Positions 44,463 to 53,483 of a stretch of 64,000 nucleotides of DNA are shown here, piece by piece. Source of the DNA: Massilia yuzhufengensis (GTDB lineage: Bacteria; Pseudomonadota; Gammaproteobacteria; Burkholderiales; Burkholderiaceae_D); the NCBI RefSeq assembly GCF_900112225.1, contig NZ_FOLD01000009.1:1-64000 (forward strand), written 5' to 3'. Every line of letters begins with the position of its first letter. Position 1 is the stretch's first letter. Made by a program: the position numbers and the translations under genes. The notes beneath the pieces were generated by a model. The model did not search any database and was not told the origin of the DNA. It worked only from the letters and a program-made list of their open reading frames with translations.

Positions 44463-46589
44463 ATGAACCGTCCAAACATCATGCTGGTCGCCGCCGTGAG
44501 CGCCGTCGCCAACCTGGCGTATGCCGCCCCTGCTTCCATGCTCGAAGCGTCGAATCCGTTCGCCGCCCAGAGCACCCTGCCGTTCCAGTACCCGGCCTTC
44601 GACAAGATCACCAACGAGCATTTCGCGCCGGCCTATGCCGAAGGCATGCGCCAGCAAGCCGCGGAAATCGAGAAGATCGCCAACAACAAGGTCGCGCCGA
44701 CCTTCGAGAACACGATCGTGGCGATGGAGCGTTCGGGCCAGCTGCTGGGTCGCGTCGGCACCGTGTTCGGCATCATGACCGGTTCCTACACCAACGACAC
44801 CCTGAAAGCCCTCGACAAGGACCTGGCGCCGAAGCTGTCGGCCCACAGCGATGCGATCCGCCTGAACCCGAAACTGTACGCGCGCGTGAAAGCGCTGTAC
44901 GACAAGCGCACCAAGCTGGGCCTGGACGCCGAATCGCAATACCTGATCGAGCGCTACCACACCGACTTCGTGCGCGCCGGCGCCAAGCTGTCCGACGCCG
45001 ACAAGCAGAAGCTCAAGGCCATGAACGGCCAGCTGGCCGCGCTGTCGACCCAGTTCGCGCAGAACACCCTGAACGAAGCCAACGCCTCGGCCCTGGTGGT
45101 GGACAGCCGCGCCGAACTGGCCGGCATGTCGGACAAGCAGATCGACGCCGCCGCGCTGGAAGCCAAGAAGCGCGGCATGGACGGCAAGTTCGCCATCCCG
45201 GTCGTGAACACTACCCAGCAGGCTGGCTTGTCGGTGCTGACCAACCGCGCCACCCGCGAAAAGCTGCTGGCAGCCTCGCTGGCGCGCGGCTCGCGCGGCG
45301 GTGAATTCGACAACCGTGAGGTCGTGCTGAAGCTGGCCAAGCTGCGCGCCGAACGTGCGCAGCTGCTGGGCTACCCGAACCACGCCACCTACAGCCTGGA
45401 AGACCAGACCGCCAAGGATACGAAGGCCGTCAACAGCCTGCTGGCCGAATTCGCCAAGCCTGCCGTGAACAACGCGCGCAAGGAAGCGCTTGAAATCCAG
45501 AAGGTCATCGACGCCGAAAACGGTGGCTTCAAGGCCGCCGCGCACGACTGGGCCTTTTACAGCGACAAGGTGCGCGCCGCCAAGTATTCCTTCGACGCCG
45601 GCCAGCTGCGCCCGTACTTCGAACTCAATCGCGTACTGGTGGACGGCGTGTTCTTCGCCGCGAACAAGGAATTCGGCCTGACCTTCAAGGAACGCAAGGA
45701 CCTCCCGAGCTATGTCGAGGACGTGCGCAAGTTCGACGTGTTCGACCACGACGGCAAGCAGCTCGCCATCTTCACCTTCGACCCGTATGCGCGCGCCAAC
45801 AAGCGCGGCGGCGCCTGGGCCAACGCCCTGGTCGCGCAATCGAAGCTGATGGGCGCCAGGCCCGTCATCGCCAACAACCTGAACATCGCCAAGCCGGCCG
45901 CCGGCGAGCCGACCCTGCTCACCTACGACGAAGTGCGCACCACCTTCCACGAGTTCGGCCACGCGCTGCACGCCATGTTCTCGGACGTGAAATACCCGCG
46001 CTTCTCGGGCTCGCGCGTGCCCCGCGACTACGTCGAGTTCCCGTCGCAGGTGAACGAGATGTGGATGGCGTATCCGGAAGTGCTGGCCAACTACGCCAAG
46101 CACTACCAGACTGGCGCGCCGATGCCATCGGCGCTGCTGGAGAAGGTCCAGGCATCGCAGCAGTTCAACGAAGGCTTCCGCACGACCGAGTACCTGGCCG
46201 CGTCGCTGCTGGACCAGGCCTGGCACCAGCTGAGCCCAAGCCAGATCCCGACCGACGTGCTGGCCTTCGAGGCTGATGCGCTGAAGAAGGCCGGCGTCGA
46301 CTTCGCCCTGGTGCCGCCACGCTACCGCACCACCTACTTCTCGCACACCTTCGCAGGCGGCTACTCGGCCGGCTACTACGGCTACCTGTGGGCCGAGAAG
46401 CTGGATGCGGACACCGTGAACTGGTTCAAGGAAAACGGCGGCCTGACCCGCAAGAACGGCGACCACTTCCGCAAGACCCTGCTCTCGCGCGGCGGCACGA
46501 TCGACGCGATGCAGATGTACCGCAACTTCAGCGGCCGCGATGCGAAGGTGCAGCCGCTGCTGGAGCGTCGTGGGTTGACGGGGGAGTAA
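44463..46589 (+). CDS. Secreted M3 family metallopeptidase, second of tandem pair
   Basis: The start ATG 44463 gives 708 residues beginning MNRPNIMLVAAVSAVANLAYA, again a signal peptide. It aligns along its whole length with the preceding gene product, for example HEFGHALHA at residue 496, YFSHTFAGGYSAGYYGYLW, and a nearly shared N-terminus (ASNPFA...LP..YPAFDKI.NEHF.PAYAEG). The pair therefore arose by tandem duplication. The two probably act on different peptides. The intact zinc site predicts both are active. Confidence 0.9.
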   Translation: MNRPNIMLVAAVSAVANLAYAAPASMLEASNPFAAQSTLPFQYPAFDKITNEHFAPAYAEGMRQQAAEIEKIANNKVAPTFENTIVAMERSGQLLGRVGTVFGIMTGSYTNDTLKALDKDLAPKLSAHSDAIRLNPKLYARVKALYDKRTKLGLDAESQYLIERYHTDFVRAGAKLSDADKQKLKAMNGQLAALSTQFAQNTLNEANASALVVDSRAELAGMSDKQIDAAALEAKKRGMDGKFAIPVVNTTQQAGLSVLTNRATREKLLAASLARGSRGGEFDNREVVLKLAKLRAERAQLLGYPNHATYSLEDQTAKDTKAVNSLLAEFAKPAVNNARKEALEIQKVIDAENGGFKAAAHDWAFYSDKVRAAKYSFDAGQLRPYFELNRVLVDGVFFAANKEFGLTFKERKDLPSYVEDVRKFDVFDHDGKQLAIFTFDPYARANKRGGAWANALVAQSKLMGARPVIANNLNIAKPAAGEPTLLTYDEVRTTFHEFGHALHAMFSDVKYPRFSGSRVPRDYVEFPSQVNEMWMAYPEVLANYAKHYQTGAPMPSALLEKVQASQQFNEGFRTTEYLAASLLDQAWHQLSPSQIPTDVLAFEADALKKAGVDFALVPPRYRTTYFSHTFAGGYSAGYYGYLWAEKLDADTVNWFKENGGLTRKNGDHFRKTLLSRGGTIDAMQMYRNFSGRDAKVQPLLERRGLTGE

Positions 46590-46642
46590 TTGTTGTTTGA
46601 TACCGGCCGTGCAATGCGGTCGGTGTTTGTGGGTGTTCACCT

Positions 46643-46760
46643 AACTTGGGTCCCGGCCTGCGCCGGGACGACCTGCTGGGGGCGCAGGCTAAATTGCCAT
46701 CGTCAACTCTCTTTACGCAATAAAGCAACGTCGCTCCGGCGCAGGCCGGAGCCTAATTTT
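46643..46760. repeat. REP-like inverted repeat pair after the second M3 gene
   Basis: Copies at 46643-46672 and 46730-46760 match the pair at 9.5-9.6 kb. Here the units are in the opposite arrangement, tail outwards instead of head to head. Each has the central CCGGCGCAGGCCGG-type palindrome. A 57-nt spacer separates them. An imperfect hairpin at 46602-46624 lies upstream and may help end the M3 message. The gap between the M3 gene and the next gene is 238 nt and holds nothing else recognised. Confidence 0.75.
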
Positions 46761-46827
46761 GCTCGCACACAACCATCGCCCCGGTGTATAACCACCACCT
46801 GACCCCCACCAAAGCACCCCCCAACCC

Positions 46828-47040
46828 ATGAGTGTTCAATCCCTGGAAGGTATTACCTTAGAATCCCTGTTAACCCGCCTGGTCGAGCACTACGGCTGGG
46901 AAGGCCTCGGCCGCCGGATCGATATCAACTGTTTCCAGAAAGACCCGAGCATCAAGTCGAGCCTGAAATTCTTGCGCCGCACGCCATGGGCGCGCGAGCA
47001 GGTCGAGGCGCTCTACCTCGACACCCGCTTCACCAACTAG
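46828..47040 (+). CDS. VF530 family DNA-binding protein (DUF2132)
   Basis: This 70-residue protein ([31 protein letters not shown] with [22 protein letters not shown]) matches the VF530 family. The Vibrio fischeri protein was shown by structure to bind DNA, and the family function is otherwise unknown. The gene is followed 10 nt later by the DUF4404 gene, probably in one operon. Confidence 0.85.
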   Translation: MSVQSLEGITLESLLTRLVEHYGWEGLGRRIDINCFQKDPSIKSSLKFLRRTPWAREQVEALYLDTRFTN

Positions 47041-47050
47041 CGAGAGCCAC

Positions 47051-47335
47051 ATGCTGAACGAGAACGATGCCAACCTGAAAGCACGCCTGAAAGCCCTGCA
47101 CCGCCAGCTGCAGGAAACCGACGACATCGACCCCGAGCTGGAAACCCTGCTGCGCCAGCTCGACGGCGACATCGACAAGGCGCTCGATCGCCGCGCCGAA
47201 AGCGAACTCGATAACAACACCTACGGCCTGTCCTCCCGCACCCAGGAGCTGGCCGCGCGCTTCAATGCCCGCCACCCGACCGTCTCGACCGGCCTGCGCG
47301 AGCTCGGCAATATCTTGTCGAACATGGGTATTTAA
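47051..47335 (+). CDS. DUF4404 family protein
   Basis: This 94-residue helical protein (ALHRQLQETDDIDPELETLLRQLDGDID then LAARFNARHPTVSTGLRELGNILSNMGI) fits DUF4404, a small family found in proteobacteria. No function is established. It is probably co-transcribed with the VF530-type gene upstream. Confidence 0.8.
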   Translation: MLNENDANLKARLKALHRQLQETDDIDPELETLLRQLDGDIDKALDRRAESELDNNTYGLSSRTQELAARFNARHPTVSTGLRELGNILSNMGI

Positions 47336-47369
47336 TTGGTTACTGTGCCACAAGTCATTGATAAGTAAG

Positions 47370-47403
47370 CCATTTTTCGGTCGGCGGGGCGACCTGAAAA
47401 TGG
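47370..47403. terminator. Hairpin between the DUF4404 and ygiQ genes
   Basis: The segment forms an imperfect stem: CCATTTT pairs with AAAATGG and GGTCG with CGACC, with a 2-nt internal mismatch on each side and a GCGGGG loop. TTTT follows, so it is a plausible terminator for the DUF4404 gene. It lies 10 nt before TACAAT (47412-47417), a possible ygiQ -10 element, so it could also be an operator. Confidence 0.5.
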
Positions 47404-47425
47404 TTTTCCGGTACAATACCGGCCA

Positions 47426-49663
<2,238 letters not shown>

Positions 49664-49708
49664 GGTGGACGGCCAAGTCTGCCGCCCCACGATCAAGCAG
49701 GTCCCGTT

Positions 49709-50872
49709 TCACAGCCCGGCGTTCGGCGTCGGCGCCCCGCGCCGCTCGCGCGCGATGTCCAGGTCGACGCTGGCCTGGCGCGTGCGCAGCGCCCGCGCAT
49801 AGCGGTGCCGTGCGCGCAGGCGCGGATTGGTCACCAGCCGTCCCAGCGTCTCGCCGATCACCATCACCACGCCCAGCAGCGGCAGCACCAGCATCAGCCC
49901 CACCACTCCTGCCAGCGCGCCGCCGATGAAGATCATCAGGACCGTCACCAGTGGGTGCACGCGCAGGCTGCGTCCCAGCGTAAGCGGCATGAACACGAAA
50001 TCGTCCAGCAGGCGCACCAGCACGAACACGCCGATCGCGCCGTAGGCGATGAAGGGATTGTGCGGGGCGTCGGTCGAGGCGACGATCACCACCAGCACGC
50101 AGCCGACCACCGACCCGACAAACGGCACCCAGGCCAGCACCGCGCAGAACAGCCCCAGCAGCAGCGGCGAGGACACGCCGATCGTCCACAGGCCCAGCGC
50201 CAGCACCGCGGTATCGAGGAAGGTGAGTTTCAGCAGGCCTTCGAAATAGCGGCGCGCGGTCTGGTCGACTTCATGCAACAGGTAGAGGGCACGCTCGAAG
50301 TAGGCGTTGGGCACCGCGCGGGCCAGGAACTTCTTGAAGCGCAGGCCGTCGCGCAGGAAAAAGAAGGTCAGGAAGGGCGCCAGCAGCAGCGACGGTATCC
50401 AGGTTGCCAGCGCCACCAGGATCTCGCCCAGGTGTTTCTCGGCGAAGTTGTCGGTGAAGGTCTTGAAGGCCTCGTTCACGGTCGATGTCAGGTGCATCTC
50501 GGCCAGCAGCGGGAACTTCTTCTCGAGCAGGGTCATCGTGTTGTGCACGAAGGCCACGCCGCCATCCAGATAGAGGCCGACGGTCTTTTCCCACGAATCT
50601 TCTTCCGGGCCGCGGCTCCACGAGAACGCGGCCGTCATGGCCAGCGTGAACAGCGCGAAGAACAGCAGGCATACCAGCAGGCCGGCGGTGTTGCGGCTGA
50701 AACCGGCGCGCACCAGGCGCTGCATCGGGCCCAGCAGGATGTAGTGCAGCACCGCGCCGAACAGGAAGGGCAGGGCCAGCCACAGCATCTGCTGCGCGAG
50801 CAGCAGCAGCACGCAGGTGGCCGCGATGATCCCGGTCCAGACGACCGGCCCGGCGCGCTCGCCTCCGGTCAT
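49709..50872 (-). CDS. AI-2E family transporter (UPF0118)
   Basis: The start ATG 50872 gives 387 residues with around seven hydrophobic segments. The signature LAWVPFVGSVVGCVLVVIVAS and the RLLDDFVFMPLTLGRSLRVHPLVTVLMIFIGGALAGVVG region are typical of the family. Members include TqsA, linked to autoinducer-2 export, but most have unassigned roles such as Na+/H+ exchange. The chosen start overlaps the upstream cyclic-nucleotide-binding gene (ATGA), so the pair is probably translationally coupled. The frame extends 12 codons further upstream. Confidence 0.9.
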   Translation of the reverse strand: MTGGERAGPVVWTGIIAATCVLLLLAQQMLWLALPFLFGAVLHYILLGPMQRLVRAGFSRNTAGLLVCLLFFALFTLAMTAAFSWSRGPEEDSWEKTVGLYLDGGVAFVHNTMTLLEKKFPLLAEMHLTSTVNEAFKTFTDNFAEKHLGEILVALATWIPSLLLAPFLTFFFLRDGLRFKKFLARAVPNAYFERALYLLHEVDQTARRYFEGLLKLTFLDTAVLALGLWTIGVSSPLLLGLFCAVLAWVPFVGSVVGCVLVVIVASTDAPHNPFIAYGAIGVFVLVRLLDDFVFMPLTLGRSLRVHPLVTVLMIFIGGALAGVVGLMLVLPLLGVVMVIGETLGRLVTNPRLRARHRYARALRTRQASVDLDIARERRGAPTPNAGL

Positions 50873-51354
50873 AGCGCTTCCAGCTGGGGACGTCCCGTTC
50901 CCATCCATTCGCGCAGGCGCAGGCCGATATGGCGCGCCAGTGCCAGCGAAATCTTGTAGCCGATCACGGCGTCGGTTTCCAGCAGGCCAAGGAAGTCGGC
51001 ACGGAAGAACACCGCCATCTCGCAGGGCTCGACGGCGCGCGCCTGGGCGTTGCGCGGGGAGTTGTCAAGCAGGGCCAGGTCGCCGAAGAAACTGCCCGGT
51101 TCAAGTTCCGCCACCACCTGGTTGGTGCCCTGGTGCAGTTTGTTGATCACCACCCGGCCGCTCATGATCAGGTAGATCGCCTGGCCTTCCTCGCCTTCGT
51201 CGAACACGATCTCGTCGGTGAGGTAGCGGCGCTCGTGCAGGAAGCCGTCGACGATTTTCAATTCCAGAGGCGTCAGCGCCGCAAACAGCGCCTGGTTCTT
51301 CAGGCGGTGCAGGCGGGGCGACATCTTGGGAGGTTTAAGGAAACCGAAAATCAC
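50869..51354 (-). CDS. Cyclic nucleotide-binding domain protein
   Basis: This 161-residue protein is a single cNMP-binding (CRP-like sensor) domain, with the phosphate-binding cassette region PGSFFGDLALLDNSPRNAQARA. It lacks a DNA-binding helix-turn-helix; the C-terminus is a short helix. It probably senses cyclic nucleotides or acts as a regulatory subunit. Its stop codon overlaps the AI-2E transporter start by 4 nt, which suggests the transporter is regulated by it, or is its partner. Confidence 0.85.
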   Translation of the reverse strand: MIFGFLKPPKMSPRLHRLKNQALFAALTPLELKIVDGFLHERRYLTDEIVFDEGEEGQAIYLIMSGRVVINKLHQGTNQVVAELEPGSFFGDLALLDNSPRNAQARAVEPCEMAVFFRADFLGLLETDAVIGYKISLALARHIGLRLREWMGTGRPQLEAL

Positions 51355-51550
51355 GATTGCTCCAGAATGGTGCGTGGTGGTGTTGTCGGATGATTATCCG
51401 CTATCAGGTGCTGCTGTGCATCAAAAAGCTGCGTCGCCGGCCTGCACGGCGCATCCGGGTGTTGCGCCCGTCACAAGTGACCCGCTGATGTGCCGGGTGC
51501 AGGCGGCTTGTCTATTCAAATGTGCGGACTGGGTCAAAAAAACGGTGTAA

Positions 51551-51556
51551 TATAAT
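51551..51556 (+). promoter_or_regulatory. Candidate -10 element for the GGDEF gene
   Basis: A perfect TATAAT at 51551-51556 lies in a very AT-rich block (about 51535-51595) between the cNMP protein and the GGDEF gene. No good -35 hexamer is seen at the expected distance, so it may need an activator or be weak. The 279-nt gap holds no other feature recognised. Confidence 0.4.
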
Positions 51557-51633
51557 TCTCTACGGAAATATATATTACCAAAATAACATATTTGCGGCTT
51601 TGCCCACGGGGTTTGGCCGCGAGGACCAGGGCA

Positions 51634-52788
51634 GTGATCGACATCCATTCCTTCCTGCTGGCGCTCGGCGTCGGCAACATAGCCTTCGCCGTCTTAATGG
51701 CAGGCTATACGCACGGCGCCGCCCCCAGTCCGGGCCTGCGCCTGTGGATGTGGGCGCGCTTCGGCATCGGCCTGTGCCAGCTGCTGGGCTGGAGCCGCCC
51801 TTACCTGAACGTGCCGGCACTGAACGGTATCGAAGGCGCCGGCTGGGTGCTCGCGATCTCGTTCGAAGTTGCGGCCTATTGCATCTTCTTCGGTTTCGAG
51901 CGCTGGCAGCGCGTGCTGCTGCCGGTGGCGGCATTGGCGCTGGCGATCGTGCTGGCCGCAGGCAGCGCCGGCGCGCCGATCCCCTACCTGACCGCACTGG
52001 TCGCCGGGGTCGTGTCCCTGTTCGCCGCGGCCATGGCCTGGATCCTGCTGCGCCCACGCCGCCGCGCGTCGCTGCTGCAGCGGATCATCGGCGTGAACGA
52101 CGCGGTGTTCGCGGTGCTGGTGGCGCTGTGGGCGGCCGGCGGCCTGCTGAGCGAGGCGCCGCCCGGCCAGCGCAGCGCCCAGGAAGCGGCCTACATGGCC
52201 GGCTACCTCCTGATGATCGTCAACGGTTTTGGCTTCCTGCTGCTGTGCAAGGAAAAGGACGACGCCGAAATGGCGCGCCTGGCCACCACCGACTGCCTCA
52301 CCGGCCTGCCCAACCGCCACGCCTTCCTGGAGCGCGCCGAGCAGGCCCGCCTCGCCGCCCTGCGCCAGCGCCAGCCCCTGGCCCTGGCCATGATGGACAT
52401 CGATCACTTCAAGCAGATCAACGACCGCTTCGGCCACGCCACCGGCGACGACGCCCTGACCGTCTTCGCCCGCACCGCCCGCGACACCATCCGCAGCCAC
52501 GAAACCATCGGCCGGCTCGGCGGCGAGGAATTCGCCATGGTCCTGCCCGGCACCGACCTCGCCGGCGCCCGCCAGGCCGCCGAACGCCTGCGCCAGGCCG
52601 TGCGCAGCGCCACCGTGATCACCAGTGGCGCGTCGTACACGATGACGGTGAGTATCGGCGTGGTCGTCCTCGACCCGAACGAAACCCTCGGCGCCGCGCT
52701 GGCGCGTGCCGACCATGCGCTGTACGCGGCCAAGAGCGGGGGACGGGACCGGGTGGAAGCAGGCATCCCCCAGCAGCGCCGCGCTTAA
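51634..52788 (+). CDS. Membrane-anchored GGDEF diguanylate cyclase
   Basis: The start GTG 51634 gives 384 residues with six to seven transmembrane helices over about residues 1-205. A C-terminal GGDEF domain starts near TTDCLTGLPNRHAFLERAEQAR. The active-site motif is RLGGEEFAMVLPG, a functional GG[DE]EF variant, so it should make cyclic di-GMP. An alternative start at TTG 51592 would add 14 residues. The gene ends 5 nt before the second 109-bp repeat element. Confidence 0.88.
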   Translation: MIDIHSFLLALGVGNIAFAVLMAGYTHGAAPSPGLRLWMWARFGIGLCQLLGWSRPYLNVPALNGIEGAGWVLAISFEVAAYCIFFGFERWQRVLLPVAALALAIVLAAGSAGAPIPYLTALVAGVVSLFAAAMAWILLRPRRRASLLQRIIGVNDAVFAVLVALWAAGGLLSEAPPGQRSAQEAAYMAGYLLMIVNGFGFLLLCKEKDDAEMARLATTDCLTGLPNRHAFLERAEQARLAALRQRQPLALAMMDIDHFKQINDRFGHATGDDALTVFARTARDTIRSHETIGRLGGEEFAMVLPGTDLAGARQAAERLRQAVRSATVITSGASYTMTVSIGVVVLDPNETLGAALARADHALYAAKSGGRDRVEAGIPQQRRA

Positions 52789-52792
52789 AATC

Positions 52793-52901
52793 AACTTCGG
52801 GGTCAGGTCTGACATTTGGACACGGCCACAACAATACGTGCCGTCGGCGAGATGCCGGAAAGCAGAGCTCGTGTCCGAATGTCAGACCTGACCCCGAAGT
52901 T
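52793..52901. repeat. 109-bp palindromic element, copy 2
   Basis: This copy has the same length and the same terminal inverted repeats as the one at 29262-29370, in the opposite orientation. The arms are AACTTCGGGGTCAGGTCTGA with ...GACACG inside, and the reverse complement at the other end. The 34-bp core differs completely from the first copy. It starts right after the GGDEF stop codon. It is next to a 68-bp direct duplication that involves the tRNA-Asp gene. Confidence 0.85.
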
Positions 52902-52910
52902 AAGAAGTTA

Positions 52911-52978
52911 GCGCGGAAAAGCAAAAAGGATCCCGAAGGATCCTTTTTACTTGTAGCTGGCGGAGCGGACGGGGCTCG
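52911..52978. repeat. 68-bp direct repeat, distal copy (partial tRNA-Asp 3' end plus terminator)
   Basis: This copy is identical over 68 bp to 53062-53129. It contains a hairpin (52923-52948), and then the last 21 or so bases of the minus-strand tRNA-Asp, from the CCA end into the T arm. After GGGGCTCG the sequence departs, so no intact tRNA is present here. Such a partial tRNA 3' end beside the intact gene is the classic trace of an attachment site. Confidence 0.85.
52923..52948 (-). terminator. Duplicated terminator hairpin
   Basis: An 11-bp stem (AAAAAGGATCC / GGATCCTTTTT) with a CGAA loop. It is an exact duplicate of the terminator at 53074-53099. It may also terminate readthrough from the GGDEF gene on the plus strand. 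Confidence 0.7.
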
Positions 52979-52997
52979 CCCACGTGCCGCGGGCCGC

Positions 52998-53019
52998 GGA
53001 TTTCCTTGCAAGGAAATCC
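52998..53019. other. Perfect 22-bp palindrome in the spacer of the direct repeat
   Basis: GGATTTCCTTG is followed directly by its exact reverse complement. It lies between the two 68-bp repeats. A second inverted repeat, GTTCTCCCC/GGGGAGAAC with a GCAG loop, lies at 53036-53057. The origin of this 83-bp spacer (52979-53061) is unknown. Confidence 0.7.
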
Positions 53020-53061
53020 CTTCGAGCCCCAAACCGTTCTCCCCGCAGGGGGAGAACTCCT

Positions 53062-53129
53062 GCGCGGAAAAGCAAAAAGGATCCCGAAGGATCCTTTTTA
53101 CTTGTAGCTGGCGGAGCGGACGGGGCTCG
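53062..53129. repeat. 68-bp direct repeat, proximal copy (end of intact tRNA-Asp plus terminator)
   Basis: This copy includes the 3' part of the intact tRNA-Asp gene (53109-53129) and its terminator (53074-53099). It matches 52911-52978 exactly. The copies begin 151 bp apart. Confidence 0.85.
53074..53099 (-). terminator. Terminator of the tRNA-Val/tRNA-Asp unit
   Basis: An 11-bp AAAAAGGATCC/GGATCCTTTTT stem with CGAA loop lies 10 nt after the CCA end of tRNA-Asp on the minus strand. The T-run is part of the stem, and GCTTTTCC follows. It fits an intrinsic terminator. Confidence 0.8.
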
Positions 53130-53185
53130 AACCCGCGACCCCCGGCGTGACAGGCCGGTATTCTAACCAACTGAACTACCGCTCC
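53109..53185 (-). tRNA. tRNA-Asp (anticodon GTC)
   Basis: The minus strand reads GGAGCGGTAGTTCAGTTGG at the 5' end and ends CCGCTCCGCCA, with a full 7-bp acceptor stem and an encoded CCA. The anticodon loop has GTC (context CCTGTCACG), and the T arm has GTTCGAGCC. It is 77 nt long. It lies 40 nt after tRNA-Val on the same strand, probably in one transcript. Its 3' end is duplicated about 150 bp downstream. Confidence 0.96.
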
Positions 53186-53225
53186 GTTTAATCTGATCGT
53201 TACTTCGATCAACCTTTGAATGACG

Positions 53226-53301
53226 TGGTGGGCGCTGAGAGGCTCGAACTCCCGACCTAATCCTTGTAAGGGATCCGCTCTACCAACTGAGCTAAGCGCC
53301 C
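53226..53301 (-). tRNA. tRNA-Val (anticodon TAC)
   Basis: The minus strand reads GGGCGCTTAGCTCAGTTGG at the 5' end, has an anticodon loop CTTACAA giving TAC, a T arm GGTTCGA-type (AGTTCGAGC), and ends GCGCCCACCA with the CCA encoded. It is 76 nt long. The shape matches E. coli tRNA-Val(UAC). It is the first gene of the two-tRNA unit. Confidence 0.95.
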
Positions 53302-53355
53302 GTTTCCTTCAGAGGTTTCTACCTGACGCTTGTCATTGCGTCCGAAGAGGCCCGA

Positions 53356-53385
53356 ATTATAGAGGCTGCAATTCGAGGTGTGCAA
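53356..53385 (-). promoter_or_regulatory. Strong sigma-70 promoter for the tRNA-Val/tRNA-Asp unit
   Basis: On the minus strand TTGCAC (53380-53385) and TATAAT (53356-53361) are 18 nt apart, and the downstream discriminator TCGGGCC is GC-rich, as in stable-RNA promoters under stringent control. The tRNA-Val 5' end is about 50 nt downstream. Activity is inferred from the matches. Confidence 0.75.
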
Positions 53386-53483
53386 GGGTTTTTGAAAAAA
53401 AATTAAAAACCGCCGGGCCGGCATCTTTTCACCGCGCCGGCGCTTTTGTGCAAAGATCATGGACCGTGTCGAGGAGCCCTTCC

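Noticed and set aside
44172..46640. 822-residue reverse frame opposite the second M3 peptidase
   Set aside because: Antisense to a gene with clear M3 motifs and a zinc site; no domain.
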